Below, piece by piece: positions 51,416-61,393 of a stretch of 64,000 nucleotides of DNA. Every line of letters starts with the position of its first letter. The stretch's first letter is position 1. The notes below the pieces were generated by a model. That model ran no database searches, was not told the DNA's origin, and worked only from the letters and a program-made list of their open reading frames with translations. Both the position numbers and the translations under genes were made by a program. Source of the stretch: Martinezella dioscoreae (GTDB lineage: Bacteria; Pseudomonadota; Alphaproteobacteria; Rhizobiales; Rhizobiaceae); assembly GCF_009176305.1 (NCBI RefSeq), contig NZ_BLAJ01000006.1, positions 124,001 to 188,000 of the forward strand, read 5' to 3'.

Positions 51416-52297
51416 CTATCCCTTTATTCCGGCCGAAAGCATGATCGCCCGCGTGATCTGCTTCTGAAAGACAAGGTAGAGAATGGCGACGGGAAGGCCG
51501 GCCAGAACAGCGGCGGCCATGTCCTTGGCAAAACGCACGCCGAAGACATCCTTCACCTGGGTAATCCCAACGGGAATGGTGATCGTGCCGTCCGATGTCG
51601 CGACCAGGAATGGCCACAGGAAATTATTCCATGCCGCGATGAAGGTTGTGATGCCGAGCGCGGTGATCACGCCCCAGTTCATCGGCACATAGATCTTCCA
51701 GAGCGTTCTCAAGTGCCCGGCATTGTCGAGCATCGCCGCCTCGCGGAATTCCTTTGGAATCTGGTCGAAGAATTGCTTGAGGATGATGATGACCGATGGC
51801 ACCACCAGCTGCGGCAGCACGATGCCGCCCCAGCTGTTGATGAGTCCGAACATGTTCATCAGCACGAAATGGTTGATGATGAGCGCCTCCGCCGGCACCA
51901 TCACCGAGGCGATCAACGCCCCATAAATCACGCGGCGGCCGGGAAACTGGATTTGGCTGAGCGCGTAGGCGCAGCCGACGCTCATCACAAGCACGAGAAC
52001 CGCGATGATCGCCGAGGTGCCGACCGAGTTCATATACCATTGCACGATGCTGGAGTGCTCGACCACGTAACGGTAGGGTTGGAGCGTCGGCGCCTTCGGG
52101 AAAAGCCCGGGTGTCCGACTGACCACCTCCGTGTCGGATTTGAGCGATGTCATGACTGCCCAGTAGAGCGGAAAGAACCAGATAAGGGCACCGAATGCCG
52201 TCAGCGCGGTCAGTGCGCGCCCGCTCCAACCTCTCGAAGCGACATGACTGTTCGCCGTGGCCGGCTCTGTCCGCGCGCTTGTCGTGAGAACGCTCAT
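51416..52297 (-). CDS. Carbohydrate ABC transporter permease, MalG type
   Basis: This 293-residue inner-membrane protein has six membrane segments and the MalG-type EAA loop EFREAAMLDNAGHLRTLWKI followed by PMNWGVITALGITTFIAAWN. It forms the channel with the MalF-type partner encoded just upstream, whose stop codon overlaps this ATG (ATGA). The ATG at 52297 was chosen over a longer frame reaching 52561 because of that coupling. It is the last gene of the minus-strand set GH2, binding protein, MalF, MalG; no ATPase gene follows. Confidence 0.93.
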   Translation of the reverse strand: MSVLTTSARTEPATANSHVASRGWSGRALTALTAFGALIWFFPLYWAVMTSLKSDTEVVSRTPGLFPKAPTLQPYRYVVEHSSIVQWYMNSVGTSAIIAVLVLVMSVGCAYALSQIQFPGRRVIYGALIASVMVPAEALIINHFVLMNMFGLINSWGGIVLPQLVVPSVIIILKQFFDQIPKEFREAAMLDNAGHLRTLWKIYVPMNWGVITALGITTFIAAWNNFLWPFLVATSDGTITIPVGITQVKDVFGVRFAKDMAAAVLAGLPVAILYLVFQKQITRAIMLSAGIKG

Positions 52298-53187
52298 TTT
52301 TCCCCTCGCGCACGCAGGAACTGATATTGCAGGACCGAGGCAATGAGAATGATGGCGAACAGGATGGTGGCGACGGCGGCACCTTCGCCACCCTTGTTCT
52401 GCTTGAAGGCGAGATCGTAGATGACTGTCATGACAACGGCCTGCGCATCCGCCGGCGTGTGAGCGAAATAGCCGAGCAGATAGGGTTGCGCGAAGATCTT
52501 GAACTGCGCAATCAACTGCAGTGTCAGAACCAGCGCCGTGACCGGCCAGATCAATGGCCATGTTATTCTCGAAAACACCCGCCAGCGGCTGGCATTGTCG
52601 AGTGCGGCCGCCTCGTAGACCTCAGGCGAGATGCTGCGCAGCGCCGCAAGAAACAGAAGGATGTTGAAGCCGATCGTCCACCAGACGGTGACCACGGCAA
52701 CCGACGGCATGAAATAGGTTGGCGAACGCAACACCGGAAGCGGCCTCCCTCCAGTGAACAGACCGATGATATTCTGGATGACGCCGTATTGCATGTTTGC
52801 AATCCAGGTCCAGATCTGCGTCACCACCGATACCGGCAGGATCGAGGGCAGGAAAAAACAGGCGAGAACCAGCATCTGTATGCGGCCGCTCAGGCGATTG
52901 ATGCCCATGGCAATGAACAGCGCCAGAAACGTGCCGGGGACGACGGTCAGGACGATGAAGTAGAGCGTGTTCAAAAGCGCCTTTTGAAATTGGGTTGAGG
53001 AGAGCTGGCGCGCATAATTGTCGAGGCCAACCCATTCGCCGGGGCCGATCAGCGGTGCATTGGTCAGGCTCATTGCCACCATCCGCCATGTCGGGTAGGC
53101 AAATATCACTAGAAACGCGACGACCGCCGGTGCGACAAGCAGCGCGGCAACCACATGATCCTGTTTCTTGTTGCTGACCGCGGCCAT
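52294..53187 (-). CDS. Carbohydrate ABC transporter permease, MalF type
   Basis: This 297-residue membrane protein begins MAAVSNKKQDHVVAALLVAP and has six predicted segments with the EAA loop EVYEAAALDNASRWRVFSRI then TWPLIWP. The ATG at 53187 has GAGAGGTGGGGG upstream; a longer frame to 53343 would overlap the intergenic spacer and is rejected. It starts 65 bases after the binding-protein gene and overlaps the MalG-type gene by four bases. Family: sugar (CUT1) importers. Confidence 0.93.
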   Translation of the reverse strand: MAAVSNKKQDHVVAALLVAPAVVAFLVIFAYPTWRMVAMSLTNAPLIGPGEWVGLDNYARQLSSTQFQKALLNTLYFIVLTVVPGTFLALFIAMGINRLSGRIQMLVLACFFLPSILPVSVVTQIWTWIANMQYGVIQNIIGLFTGGRPLPVLRSPTYFMPSVAVVTVWWTIGFNILLFLAALRSISPEVYEAAALDNASRWRVFSRITWPLIWPVTALVLTLQLIAQFKIFAQPYLLGYFAHTPADAQAVVMTVIYDLAFKQNKGGEGAAVATILFAIILIASVLQYQFLRARGEK

Positions 53188-53252
53188 CCCCCACCTCTCT
53201 CGCTGATGCAGCCCCGGGGCAGGGAGGCGTCCCGGGGCTGTCGAAGAAAACG

Positions 53253-54512
53253 TCACTGAGAGTTCATGTGATCGCGAAACTTCTCGAGCGTTTCCTTCAC
53301 ATCGCCCTCGCCATTGAGCGGTCCCGACGCCATGTTTTGCCAATCGTCGTCGAATTTCGAAGCCGCGCCCGTCAGCGGCGTCTTTGGCATGTAGAAGGCG
53401 TTGAGCGCCATGGCGGCATAATCCGCCTGCGGCTTGAGCGCCTTGTAGGCGGCCGAGGTGCTAACCGGTAGATAGGCCGGAATGTGGCCGGCCGCAGCCC
53501 ATTCCAGTGAGTTCACGTTCATCCAGCGGATGACTTCAAGAACCGCGGCGCGTTTTTCCGGGGTCATGGTGACGCCGACATTGTTGGGGATCACGAAGGA
53601 GTGCGAGTCCGACCAGTTGGCGGGCTTGCCCATCCAGGCTGGGATGTTGACCATGCCGTATTCGAAACCGTTGCCCTTGGCGACTTCGGTTTCCATGGTC
53701 GGCAGTTCCCAATTGCCATTCAGGAAGAAGGCGGATTGTCCGGCGATGAAGGTGGGAGTGATGGTTTCGGTGTCGATATAGGGCTGCGCCCAGCCCTGTT
53801 TCACCCAATCGGCGACTTCATTGTAGGCTTTTTCCATCTTGTCGAAATTGTCGCCCTGCAGGAACTTGCCGTCCGCGGTCAGTTGGCCGCCTTGCTGGCC
53901 AAACAGGGTGTAGATATCGCGCAGATCGCCGTTGGACGAAGAAATGACGACGCCGTTCTTGCCGGCGTCCTTCGCCTTGGCCAGCACTGCGCGCCAGCCT
54001 TCCAGCGTGTCGATGCCGGTAGGCTTGCCGTCGTCGCCCAATGCGCCCAGCTCTTTCAGTATGGTCTTGTTATAGTAGAGCACTTCCCCATGCACGTCGA
54101 AGGGGACGGCGTAGCGCAGATTGTCGACCGTCGAGGCGGCGATCGCGTTCGGTGGATAGTCGCTGTCCTTCAGGCCGACGGCCTCGAGCTCTTTCGGATC
54201 GATCGGCGAGATGGTCTTGGCCGCAACCGCGGCCGCCAGGCGTGACAGGTGGTATGTGGCGATGTCAGGCCCCTGGCCGACGGCGGCGGATGTCTGCAGC
54301 TTGGTATAGTAGGGAATACCCCATTCGAGCGTCGTGCCCGTGATCTGGATCTTGTCCTTGTGCTCCTGGTTGAAACGCTGGATCAGCGCCTTCATCCGTA
54401 CGCCGTCGCCTCCGGACAGAAAGTCCCACCAGACGACGTTTTCGACCGCGAATGCCGGAAAGGCAGTCATGAGGGCTAACGCCGCGATCGATGTTCTCAA
54501 CAGGTTACGCAT
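53253..54512 (-). CDS. Carbohydrate ABC transporter substrate-binding protein (family 1)
   Basis: The product is 419 residues with a Sec signal peptide (MRNLLRTSIAALALMTAFPA, then FA-VE). The mature protein has the extracellular solute-binding family 1 layout: VVWWDFLSGGDGVRMKALIQ, GPDIATYHLSRLAA, FDVHGEVLYYNKTIL and QSAFFLNGNWELPTME. The many Trp residues fit stacking on sugars. The ATG at 54512 has the excellent site GGAGGAGAG; the longer frame to 54617 is rejected. It lies between GH2 and permease genes, so the ligand is probably an oligosaccharide that the GH2 enzyme cuts after uptake. Confidence 0.93.
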   Translation of the reverse strand: MRNLLRTSIAALALMTAFPAFAVENVVWWDFLSGGDGVRMKALIQRFNQEHKDKIQITGTTLEWGIPYYTKLQTSAAVGQGPDIATYHLSRLAAAVAAKTISPIDPKELEAVGLKDSDYPPNAIAASTVDNLRYAVPFDVHGEVLYYNKTILKELGALGDDGKPTGIDTLEGWRAVLAKAKDAGKNGVVISSSNGDLRDIYTLFGQQGGQLTADGKFLQGDNFDKMEKAYNEVADWVKQGWAQPYIDTETITPTFIAGQSAFFLNGNWELPTMETEVAKGNGFEYGMVNIPAWMGKPANWSDSHSFVIPNNVGVTMTPEKRAAVLEVIRWMNVNSLEWAAAGHIPAYLPVSTSAAYKALKPQADYAAMALNAFYMPKTPLTGAASKFDDDWQNMASGPLNGEGDVKETLEKFRDHMNSQ

Positions 54513-54546
54513 TCTCTCTCCTCCAGGCTGCTTCTGTTTTCCTCCC

Positions 54547-54570
54547 GGGCCGCTCTTCACTAAGCGGCCC
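54547..54570 (-). repeat. Hairpin between the GH2 and binding-protein genes
   Basis: GGGCCGCT (54547-54554) and AGCGGCCC (54563-54570) form a perfect 8-bp stem with an 8-base loop. On the minus strand it lies after the GH2 gene and before the binding-protein gene. A processing or stabilising element, or a weak terminator, is inferred. Confidence 0.55.
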
Positions 54571-54676
54571 TTATGCCTCGCGCGGCGGCCAACGAGCCGC
54601 GTTATATCCCCTTGCAACTATCTGGACCGCCTCGACCTCCTCCCGGTCATATGCGGCGGTTCAATCTTTTGGCCAC

Positions 54677-57418
54677 CTATCCGGCTGCCGTCTCGATAAT
54701 GCAATCAAGCAAGGTTGCCGCCACCGGATCGACACCGGCCGCTTCACGCATCAGGCCGAAGGTCGTGGCGACGATACGGCCGGCGCCAACCTTCCTCTCG
54801 GCAATGGTTGCACATGGCTTGTGGATCCAGCCCACCATCGTGCCGGCGTGCACCAAGCCGTCGAAATGGATCGGCCGAAAGCCGGTGATGACGCGGTTCG
54901 GGTTGACGCCGACGAAGGAGAGATCGGTCAACGGGCCGCCCGGCAGGCGCTCGAATTTTCCCGAACGCTTCACCCAGCTGAAGCCGGTGACCCAATTGCC
55001 CTTCCAGATGGTGCCGTTGCGTTCGGTGACGCGCATCTGCGGCATGGATTGCCCGCGATCGCCCCCGGCCGGGTAATTCCAGTTGGGCTGGTCGTTGCGC
55101 AAATTGCCGAACGGCAGCGGCGGCACATCGGCAAGCGACACAAAATGGGCGCCGTGCTCCATGGCGTCGATATCGGCCTGACTGAGAGAAGACGCAACCC
55201 GCACGTCCGCCTTGCCGGCCTCGACAACCGCATAGCCAAGCGCTGCTAGATAGTGCGCGATCTCGGGTTCGGCCGAGAAGACGGAAAGAGCCGGCTCGGA
55301 GCGGCTGCCATAGACGCTGACGTCCAAGCTGTTGCGCGCAATCTCCTTGCCGCTGGCGGTGATCGTAAACTGGACGCTGACCTGACCGCCGGCCATGGTG
55401 GCGGTGAAGGGCAGAGAAATTGCCGGTAGATGATGCACCGAGGTCGCGCTAATAGCCGGGATCGCCATTTTTCCAGCGTCCGTCCCATCGATGCTCCAGC
55501 TCAGTTCGGCCGCGTGGATTGCCTTGCCACCGGTCGAGATTTCGAGCTCCACGCTCGCCGTATCGCCTGCCCACACGGCATAATGCTGCATGCGCGGGAT
55601 GATGACGACATCGGTGTTAATCTCGTGGAAGCGATTGTGGTAGGCGCGCGTATTGCGCTGCATGTCCATCAGGCCATTGGCTTCCCAGTGCAAATCGGTC
55701 AGCTCGGTGATGACATAGCCCTGAATGGAGGCATGGCGGCGCATCTCCTCGATTTCGAATTTGAGCGCATTGAACTGATGCCACTGCGTGTCTTCGATGA
55801 AGGAGCCGAAGGACGGAAAGACCTTGTCGAACTGATAGGTGCGGAAGCGCTGTTCGACGCCATGCGGATAGGTCGCGCCGTCGCTGTCCCACTCCAGGCC
55901 ATTGATGAACCAGAAAGGTTCCTTGCCGTCCTGCTTGAGCTTGTCGGGATGCGGCAGACCCCACACGCCGAACTCGGAGACGACGAGCGGCTCGTCGCCG
56001 CGCCGTCTCGCATCGCCGTTCGGCGAATAGGACCACGCGGGCCGCGCGGCGAAAGCCGATACCCAGTCGGTCCATTCGCGTGCCATTTCCGGAACCGAGG
56101 CGTAATAGTGATAGTCGTCTATGTCGGAGACGACATGGAAGTTCGGAATGCAGGCGGAATTGTCAACGACCAGCCGTGTCGGGTCCATCCTCTTCAGCCA
56201 GTGATAGGCGCCTTCCAACCAGGCTCGCTGATCGGCGCTTTCGACGAGGCGTGTTCCCCAATCCTCGTTGATGATGGTCCAGATCACGATGGAAGGGTGA
56301 TTGCCGTCGCGTCGCAGGATTCCTTCCATCGTATCGAGCAGGCGCTTCGCTGATTTCTCGGTGAAGGTCTGAATGTTTGGAATTTCCGTCCAGACCAGCA
56401 GGCCAAACCGGTCCGCCACATCGTAGTAGCGTGGATCGGGAGCCTTGATATGACAGCGCAGGAGGTTGAGGCCGAGTTCCTTCGACTTGCGTGCCTGATC
56501 CTCCAGAAATTCCAGCGACGGCGGCGTATAGATGCCCTCGGGATAATAATCCTGATCCAGCGCGCCGCGCATGTAGAAGGGGTGCCCGTTCAGAAAGAAC
56601 TTTCCATCCCTTGCCTCGAAGGTGCGAAAACCGAAATTCTCCTCGGCGGCATCGATAACGTTGCCCCCCTCGGATAGCTCGGCAACGGCCCGATAAAGAG
56701 CGGGATCGTCGAGCGACCACGCTTCGACATCGGCGACCTTGAGCGCAGCCGAAATCCGGGCCTTGTCGTTGAGCGCAAATTCGCTCGAAGCTGCGACCGC
56801 TCCCTTGCGATCCAGAATGGTGATCTTCAAGGCGCCGGTAAAAGCCGCTGCCAGCTCGACATCGATAGCGACATCGCCCGTTGCGAGATCGGCGCGAATG
56901 GCCTGGTGGGTGATATGCGCCTCGCTGCGGCATTCCAGCCAGACCGATTGCCAGATGCCACCCAGCATTCCGTACCAGCTTTGCTTGCCGTGCGGGATCT
57001 CGTCGAACGGGAAATCCGGGAAGGCTCGGGCATCGGCGCTTGGCAGCGTAACCTTCACATCCAGACGCAACTCGCCGGTCAACAGATCGAAAGGGATGAC
57101 GAATTCGAAGGGCAGATAGCCTCCTTCGTGAGAACCGAGCGCGCGGCCGTTGACCGATACTTCGGCGAAATAGTTCACGGCGCCGAAATGCACGATGACC
57201 TGACGGCCAAGCCATTCCTGCGGCACGGTGAAGGCGCGGGAATAGGTTGCCACGCCGGCCGCGGCACGCAGAACCGGAAAATGAGCCTGCCAGGGCGCGG
57301 GCACGGCGATCGTAGTCGGCGTCCGCCCTTCCAGCTGAAAGTCCCAGGTTCCGTCGAGAGACAGGCGCGCACGCGGCCCGGAACGGGTATCGGCGAAACG
57401 GCGGGAGGCGATGGTCAT
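54677..57418 (-). CDS. Glycoside hydrolase family 2 (beta-galactosidase/glucuronidase-like)
   Basis: About 913 residues. The N-terminal sugar-binding jelly roll (about 20-190) has LSLDGTWDFQLEG and VNYFAEVSVNGRALGSHEGG. An Ig-like domain and a TIM barrel follow. Catalytic acid/base is Glu385 in IINEDWG and the nucleophile is Glu482 in VVSEFGVWG. The region after about 620 is a long extra C-terminal part. There is no signal peptide, so it acts in the cytoplasm on an imported glycoside. The exact specificity (galactoside, glucuronide, mannoside) cannot be read. Start ATG at 57418; GTG at 57424 is possible. It heads the sugar operon and diverges from lacI-type gene 57575. Confidence 0.9.
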   Translation of the reverse strand: MTIASRRFADTRSGPRARLSLDGTWDFQLEGRTPTTIAVPAPWQAHFPVLRAAAGVATYSRAFTVPQEWLGRQVIVHFGAVNYFAEVSVNGRALGSHEGGYLPFEFVIPFDLLTGELRLDVKVTLPSADARAFPDFPFDEIPHGKQSWYGMLGGIWQSVWLECRSEAHITHQAIRADLATGDVAIDVELAAAFTGALKITILDRKGAVAASSEFALNDKARISAALKVADVEAWSLDDPALYRAVAELSEGGNVIDAAEENFGFRTFEARDGKFFLNGHPFYMRGALDQDYYPEGIYTPPSLEFLEDQARKSKELGLNLLRCHIKAPDPRYYDVADRFGLLVWTEIPNIQTFTEKSAKRLLDTMEGILRRDGNHPSIVIWTIINEDWGTRLVESADQRAWLEGAYHWLKRMDPTRLVVDNSACIPNFHVVSDIDDYHYYASVPEMAREWTDWVSAFAARPAWSYSPNGDARRRGDEPLVVSEFGVWGLPHPDKLKQDGKEPFWFINGLEWDSDGATYPHGVEQRFRTYQFDKVFPSFGSFIEDTQWHQFNALKFEIEEMRRHASIQGYVITELTDLHWEANGLMDMQRNTRAYHNRFHEINTDVVIIPRMQHYAVWAGDTASVELEISTGGKAIHAAELSWSIDGTDAGKMAIPAISATSVHHLPAISLPFTATMAGGQVSVQFTITASGKEIARNSLDVSVYGSRSEPALSVFSAEPEIAHYLAALGYAVVEAGKADVRVASSLSQADIDAMEHGAHFVSLADVPPLPFGNLRNDQPNWNYPAGGDRGQSMPQMRVTERNGTIWKGNWVTGFSWVKRSGKFERLPGGPLTDLSFVGVNPNRVITGFRPIHFDGLVHAGTMVGWIHKPCATIAERKVGAGRIVATTFGLMREAAGVDPVAATLLDCIIETAAG

Positions 57419-57453
57419 GGCCACGAGCTTTTCGGTTGGATTAAGTCACAAAA

Positions 57454-57480
57454 TAAGTTACATGAAAGTTTCGTAACTTA
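57454..57480. promoter_or_regulatory. Inverted repeat, probable operator for the LacI-family regulator
   Basis: TAAGTTAC (57454-57461) and GTAACTTA (57473-57480) are perfect complements around an 11-base centre, with a nested GAAAGTTTC. The site lies in the 156-base divergent region, 36 bases before the GH2 start, so it could control both directions. Confidence 0.6.
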
Positions 57481-57574
57481 TAAACTTAACTTCCGCAAGG
57501 GCCGTAGCTTCACATTGTCCGTCAGATTTCCTAACGTGCGCGCAGACTGCCCTTGAGTCCGAGAAAGAAACCGA

Positions 57575-58600
57575 GTGAACGACAAGACGACGAAACGACC
57601 GACCATGTCCGATATCGCCTCGCAGGTCGGCGTTTCGCATGCGACGGTTTCACTGGTGCTGAACGAGGCTCCCGGCAAGAGGGTCTCGGAGAAAGTGCGC
57701 GAACGCGTGCTGGCTGTCGCCGCGGAACTTGGCTACCAGAAGACAGCGCCGGCCAATGACCCGATCGGCGGCATCATCGTTTTGCTGATAGACGATCTCA
57801 TGGCCTCGCAGCATGCTGCGCCGCTGATAGAAGGTGTTCGGAGCGCGGCGGAAGAGCAGGGCTTGGCGGCGTTCACCGTCGTGACGGGCGGACAGGTCGA
57901 ATTCGCCGAATCCATTCTCGACTATCTCGGACGGCGCCAGATCGTCGGCGTAATCTACGCCACGCTCATCACCCAGCTAGCGCCGATCCTGCCTTCCAAC
58001 CTTGGCAACTATCCAGCCGTCCTTTTGAATTGCCACCAGCAGCGGGCCGAGTTCTCTTCGATCATTCCAGGCGATCATGCCGGCGGTTATGCGGCGACGG
58101 AAGTCTTGATCAAGGCCGGCCATCGCCGCATCGCCATGATCGATGCCGGCAGGCAGCGGCTTGAAGCGGCGCGCGATCGCCTGAGCGGCTATCGCCAGGC
58201 GCTGACCACCTACGATATCGCCGTCGATCCGGAACTGATCCTTTCAGAAGCCTGGTCCCTCGATCTCGGGCGGGAAAAGATGCTGCAGCTCCTCGATCTG
58301 CCATTGCCGCCGACGGCGGTTTTCTGCTTTTCCGACCGGGTCGCGATGGGCGCTTATGATGCGATCAGGATGCGTGGGTTGAGGATTCCCGACGACATTT
58401 CGGTCGTCGGTTTCGACGATGAAAGTCTTGCCCGAAAAATCCTGCCGCCGCTTACAACATTGAAGCTGCCGCACGAGGATATGGGTCGTTGGGCGGTCTC
58501 CGAGCTTTTGGAAAAAGTAATGCAGCCGAAGAAGCCACCAGTGAGGCTGAAGATGGAGTGCCAGTTGATCCTTCGCGCTTCAGTCGCGCCGCCGCCTTGA
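57575..58600 (+). CDS. LacI-family transcriptional regulator
   Basis: The product is 341 residues. The N-terminal LacI helix-turn-helix and hinge are typical: PTMSDIASQVGVSHATVSLV then LNEAPGKRVSEKVRERVLAV. The remainder is a periplasmic-binding-protein-like sensor (RRQIVGVIYATLI, HRRIAMIDAG, DDISVVGFDDESLAR near the C-terminus). It diverges from the GH2/ABC operon and should repress or activate it in response to the sugar or a breakdown product. The start is GTG at 57575 with GAGAAAG upstream. Confidence 0.93.
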   Translation: MNDKTTKRPTMSDIASQVGVSHATVSLVLNEAPGKRVSEKVRERVLAVAAELGYQKTAPANDPIGGIIVLLIDDLMASQHAAPLIEGVRSAAEEQGLAAFTVVTGGQVEFAESILDYLGRRQIVGVIYATLITQLAPILPSNLGNYPAVLLNCHQQRAEFSSIIPGDHAGGYAATEVLIKAGHRRIAMIDAGRQRLEAARDRLSGYRQALTTYDIAVDPELILSEAWSLDLGREKMLQLLDLPLPPTAVFCFSDRVAMGAYDAIRMRGLRIPDDISVVGFDDESLARKILPPLTTLKLPHEDMGRWAVSELLEKVMQPKKPPVRLKMECQLILRASVAPPP

Positions 58601-58871
58601 GTGCGATGAAGGGACAGCTCCTTGGGCATGGTCGGCCCCAGATGCGCCTGAGCGACGACATATGAGTGAGATGCTGCCCTGGCTGAAGTCCGTAAAGAAG
58701 AGCGGAGCGGTAATGGCCCGTTTGCGCACCGCGATCGTCTGCGGGATTCGCTCAGTTTAGCTGGGGCGTCGTATTCTTGATTGGCGAGAAAGTGGAGCAC
58801 CGCCACGGGGCTGTCGAATACAGCACCGTTGCTCGCTTGAGTCTTCGTTCAAGCTGCTTCGTATACCGCCA
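58601..58871. other. Spacer between convergent genes
   Basis: Nothing is supported here; open frames are shadows without family features. Confidence 0.35.
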
Positions 58872-60054
58872 TTAAAGTTTTTTGCTCTGGAGCCAGTGTC
58901 GGATGGCCTGAATGAGTTCTTCCTTGCGCTCCAACGGCAGCCAATGCCCGCAGGGCATACTCGCCACGGTAAGGTCTCGGCAGGCTGCACGCATCGGGTC
59001 GCCCTGACGATTTCCGTTGATGCTGCAGATCTGATCGAAGTCGCCGTTAACGAACAGCACCGGCTGCGACAGTCGGCCCCCAATTGGGCGCCTCGCGCGC
59101 GTAGACGGTGTTGGCATCACCGTTCAGATACAACGCGCAGGTAGGGAGGAAGCCGCGAAGCTTGAACGCGTGCACCAGCTCTTCGAAGTCCGCCGGCGGC
59201 CACAGTGCCAGGTCGGGCCGGGTGGGCGGGGCTCGGTGTGCGGCGCCGAAGCGCCCACCGTTGCGCGTGACTTTCGCGGATGGCGAAACCTCGCCGACGG
59301 CGGCAGGGCTGCCCGATCGAAAGATCGATGCCAACGATGCTTCCGCGTCCGCGTCGAGGTCAGCCACCGCCGTATCGAAATGCGTCGTGTAGTACCGATA
59401 GTAATCCCATTGGCCGTCCGGATATTGGTCGGCGGGGTAAATCGTTCGATCGACCAGCGCAACGAGCGTAGGCAGGGCGTTCCCGTCGGGAAAATACGCC
59501 CACGAGATCAGTACGACGCCACGGCAGCGTTTCGGCTCATGCGCGGCCAAGGCACCGGCTACGATGCTGCCCCAGTCGTGGCCAACCCAGATTGCAGCCT
59601 CGCGGCCAAGGTGGTCATGGAGCTCCGCCATGTCCGCCACGATTTCCTCGATGGTATAGGCATCGTTGGCTGCAGGTGCGAAAGAGCTGCCAAAGCCGCG
59701 AAGATCAGGAGCGATGCAGCGCCACCCGTCGGCGGCGAAGGCGTTCATCTGGGCGCACCACATCAGACCTATGCTCGGCCAGCCGTGGAGGAAGATCATC
59801 AGCGGTCCGTCGGCCGGCCCGCATTCGATGTAATGCGTTGTCTGACGGGGCGTGCTGAAGGTGCGGGAAACCAGCGTTGATGAGAGCATTCCCCCCGCTG
59901 CGCCCGCCAGGACGGCCGCGTCGGTCACGAGGGGGATGGACCGTTGGTCGGGATGCCCGATCAGGATCGGACCTTCGACGGGATGGTGTTGGATCATAGG
60001 CATGCGCAACCGTACGCCGAGCAGATGCTTGCGATTAGGCCTGAAATCACACAT
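58872..60054 (-). pseudogene. Alpha/beta hydrolase (epoxide-hydrolase-like), broken by a one-base frameshift
   Basis: Two minus-strand frames join into one alpha/beta hydrolase. The first has the oxyanion motif FLHGWPSIG, the nucleophile elbow VGHDWGS and the cap tyrosine region DYYRYYTTHF, and runs to LYLNGDANTVYAREAPNW before drifting off and stopping at 59047. The second frame resumes GRLSQPVLFVNGDFDQ, supplies the acid, and ends with catalytic His in MPCGHWLPLE and ...HWLQSKKL at 58872. The break is a run of five C at 59077-59081; four would restore NWGRLSQPV. The start is uncertain, since the frame to 60054 ends only five bases from the divergent LysR start; ATG at 60003 or later is likely. 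This may be a real mutation or a sequencing error. Confidence 0.8.
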
Positions 60055-60059
60055 GAAGT

Positions 60060-60998
60060 ATGAAGCAAAACTTCAAGGTGGATCACTTGCGACAGAAAAA
60101 TATCCTCGAAGGCGTGGCTGTGTTTGTCGCCGTGGCCGAAGCTGGTAGCTTTTCCGAAGCAGCGCGGCGTCTCGGTATCTCTCCATCCGCGGCCAGCCAG
60201 GCGATCCGAAGCCTCGAGGAGCGTCTCGGCACGCCGCTTTTGCGCCGCTCGACCCGCAGTTTGAGTTTGACGGAAGTCGGTACCGACTATCTCCTGGCGG
60301 CGGCTCCTGCCCTGTCGCAATTGAGGCGAGCGGCGGAGGAGGCCGCACGGCGGGGTGGTCGGCCAGCTGGCCCCTTGCGCCTCACCATGCCGCGCGCGCC
60401 CTTCGACCTGCTCATCGCCGCAGCACTGGCGGCTTTTCAGGACACCTATCCCGAGGTGGAGCTTGAGATCGCGGTCGAGGCGCGCATGATCGACATCGTC
60501 AAGCAAGGCTACGACGCAGGATTACGCTATGGTAATTGCCTCGAGAAGGACATGGTGGCAGTGCCAGTCGCGCCCAAGTCAGAAGCCGTTCTCGTCGCTT
60601 CACCTGCCTATCTTCATGCTCGAGGGATGCCAAATCTCCCAAGCGATCTGCTCAGTCACCGCGCCGTGGTGTGCCGCAGTCAGACAACCGGCTTGATCAT
60701 ACCATGGATCCTGCAATCCGCAGGCGAGACCGTACAGATCGCGCCGCCCGCGGCCACGATCGTTCACGATCTCGCCTCACAGATCGAGCTGACTGTAAGG
60801 GGCTTAGGAATTGTCAGCGCTCCGGCTGCGAGCGTGTCCGACCTCCTGGCCGCTGGAAAGTTGTCACGGGTCCTGCCCGAATGGTCTTCGCCGCTGGAGG
60901 CGCTTTATCTCTACTTTCCGAGCAGGCGCCATCAATCAGCGGCATTGCGCGCGTTCGTCGCGTTTCTGAAGGGACGCTCCTATCTTCCCTCCAACTGA
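60060..60998 (+). CDS. LysR-family regulator
   Basis: The product is 312 residues. The N-terminal helix-turn-helix reads VAVFVAVAEAGSFSEAARRL then GISPSAASQAIRSLEERLG and LLRRSTRSLSLTEVG. The C-terminal half is a LysR effector-binding domain (FDLLIAAALAAFQDTYPEVE, YDAGLRYGNCLEKDMVAVPV), of the CrgA/DsdC-like group with extended homology to aromatic and quinone-responsive members. It diverges from the broken epoxide-hydrolase-like gene and probably once controlled it. ATG at 60060. Confidence 0.92.
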   Translation: MKQNFKVDHLRQKNILEGVAVFVAVAEAGSFSEAARRLGISPSAASQAIRSLEERLGTPLLRRSTRSLSLTEVGTDYLLAAAPALSQLRRAAEEAARRGGRPAGPLRLTMPRAPFDLLIAAALAAFQDTYPEVELEIAVEARMIDIVKQGYDAGLRYGNCLEKDMVAVPVAPKSEAVLVASPAYLHARGMPNLPSDLLSHRAVVCRSQTTGLIIPWILQSAGETVQIAPPAATIVHDLASQIELTVRGLGIVSAPAASVSDLLAAGKLSRVLPEWSSPLEALYLYFPSRRHQSAALRAFVAFLKGRSYLPSN

Positions 60999-61393
60999 GT
61001 AATGGTCAGGTCAAAAACGTAGATGGGCGAGATGAAGCCTCATCCCGCCCGGGATCAAATTCGCGCTCGGCCTTAAGACTGATCAGCCTGAAGGTTAGCA
61101 AGCAGTGTGGAGCACACCGAATTCTACGAACCGGCCACCTTCGCTATCCGATCAAGCAAACGATAATCCAGCGCTGAAACTTGCCATTAACGCAAGAGCC
61201 GACGCTTAACTTCGTTTCGAGATCTTGCGGTCAAGCTGCGGCATCGCGCAATTAACGCAATCGGTCCCATCCTTTGGGCAGAGCAGGCGGTCAAGCGGGT
61301 GCCGCATCGTCAGATTGGAGGGGGCGGCGTCCTTCAACGCCGGCGCGTTCCCTGATGTCACCGGCTGCAAGTGAGCATCCGCCGTCAACGGCG
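60999..61393. other. Intergenic region, nothing recognised
   Basis: No convincing gene, repeat or RNA is seen in these 395 bases between the LysR gene and the convergent HxlR gene. Confidence 0.4.
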
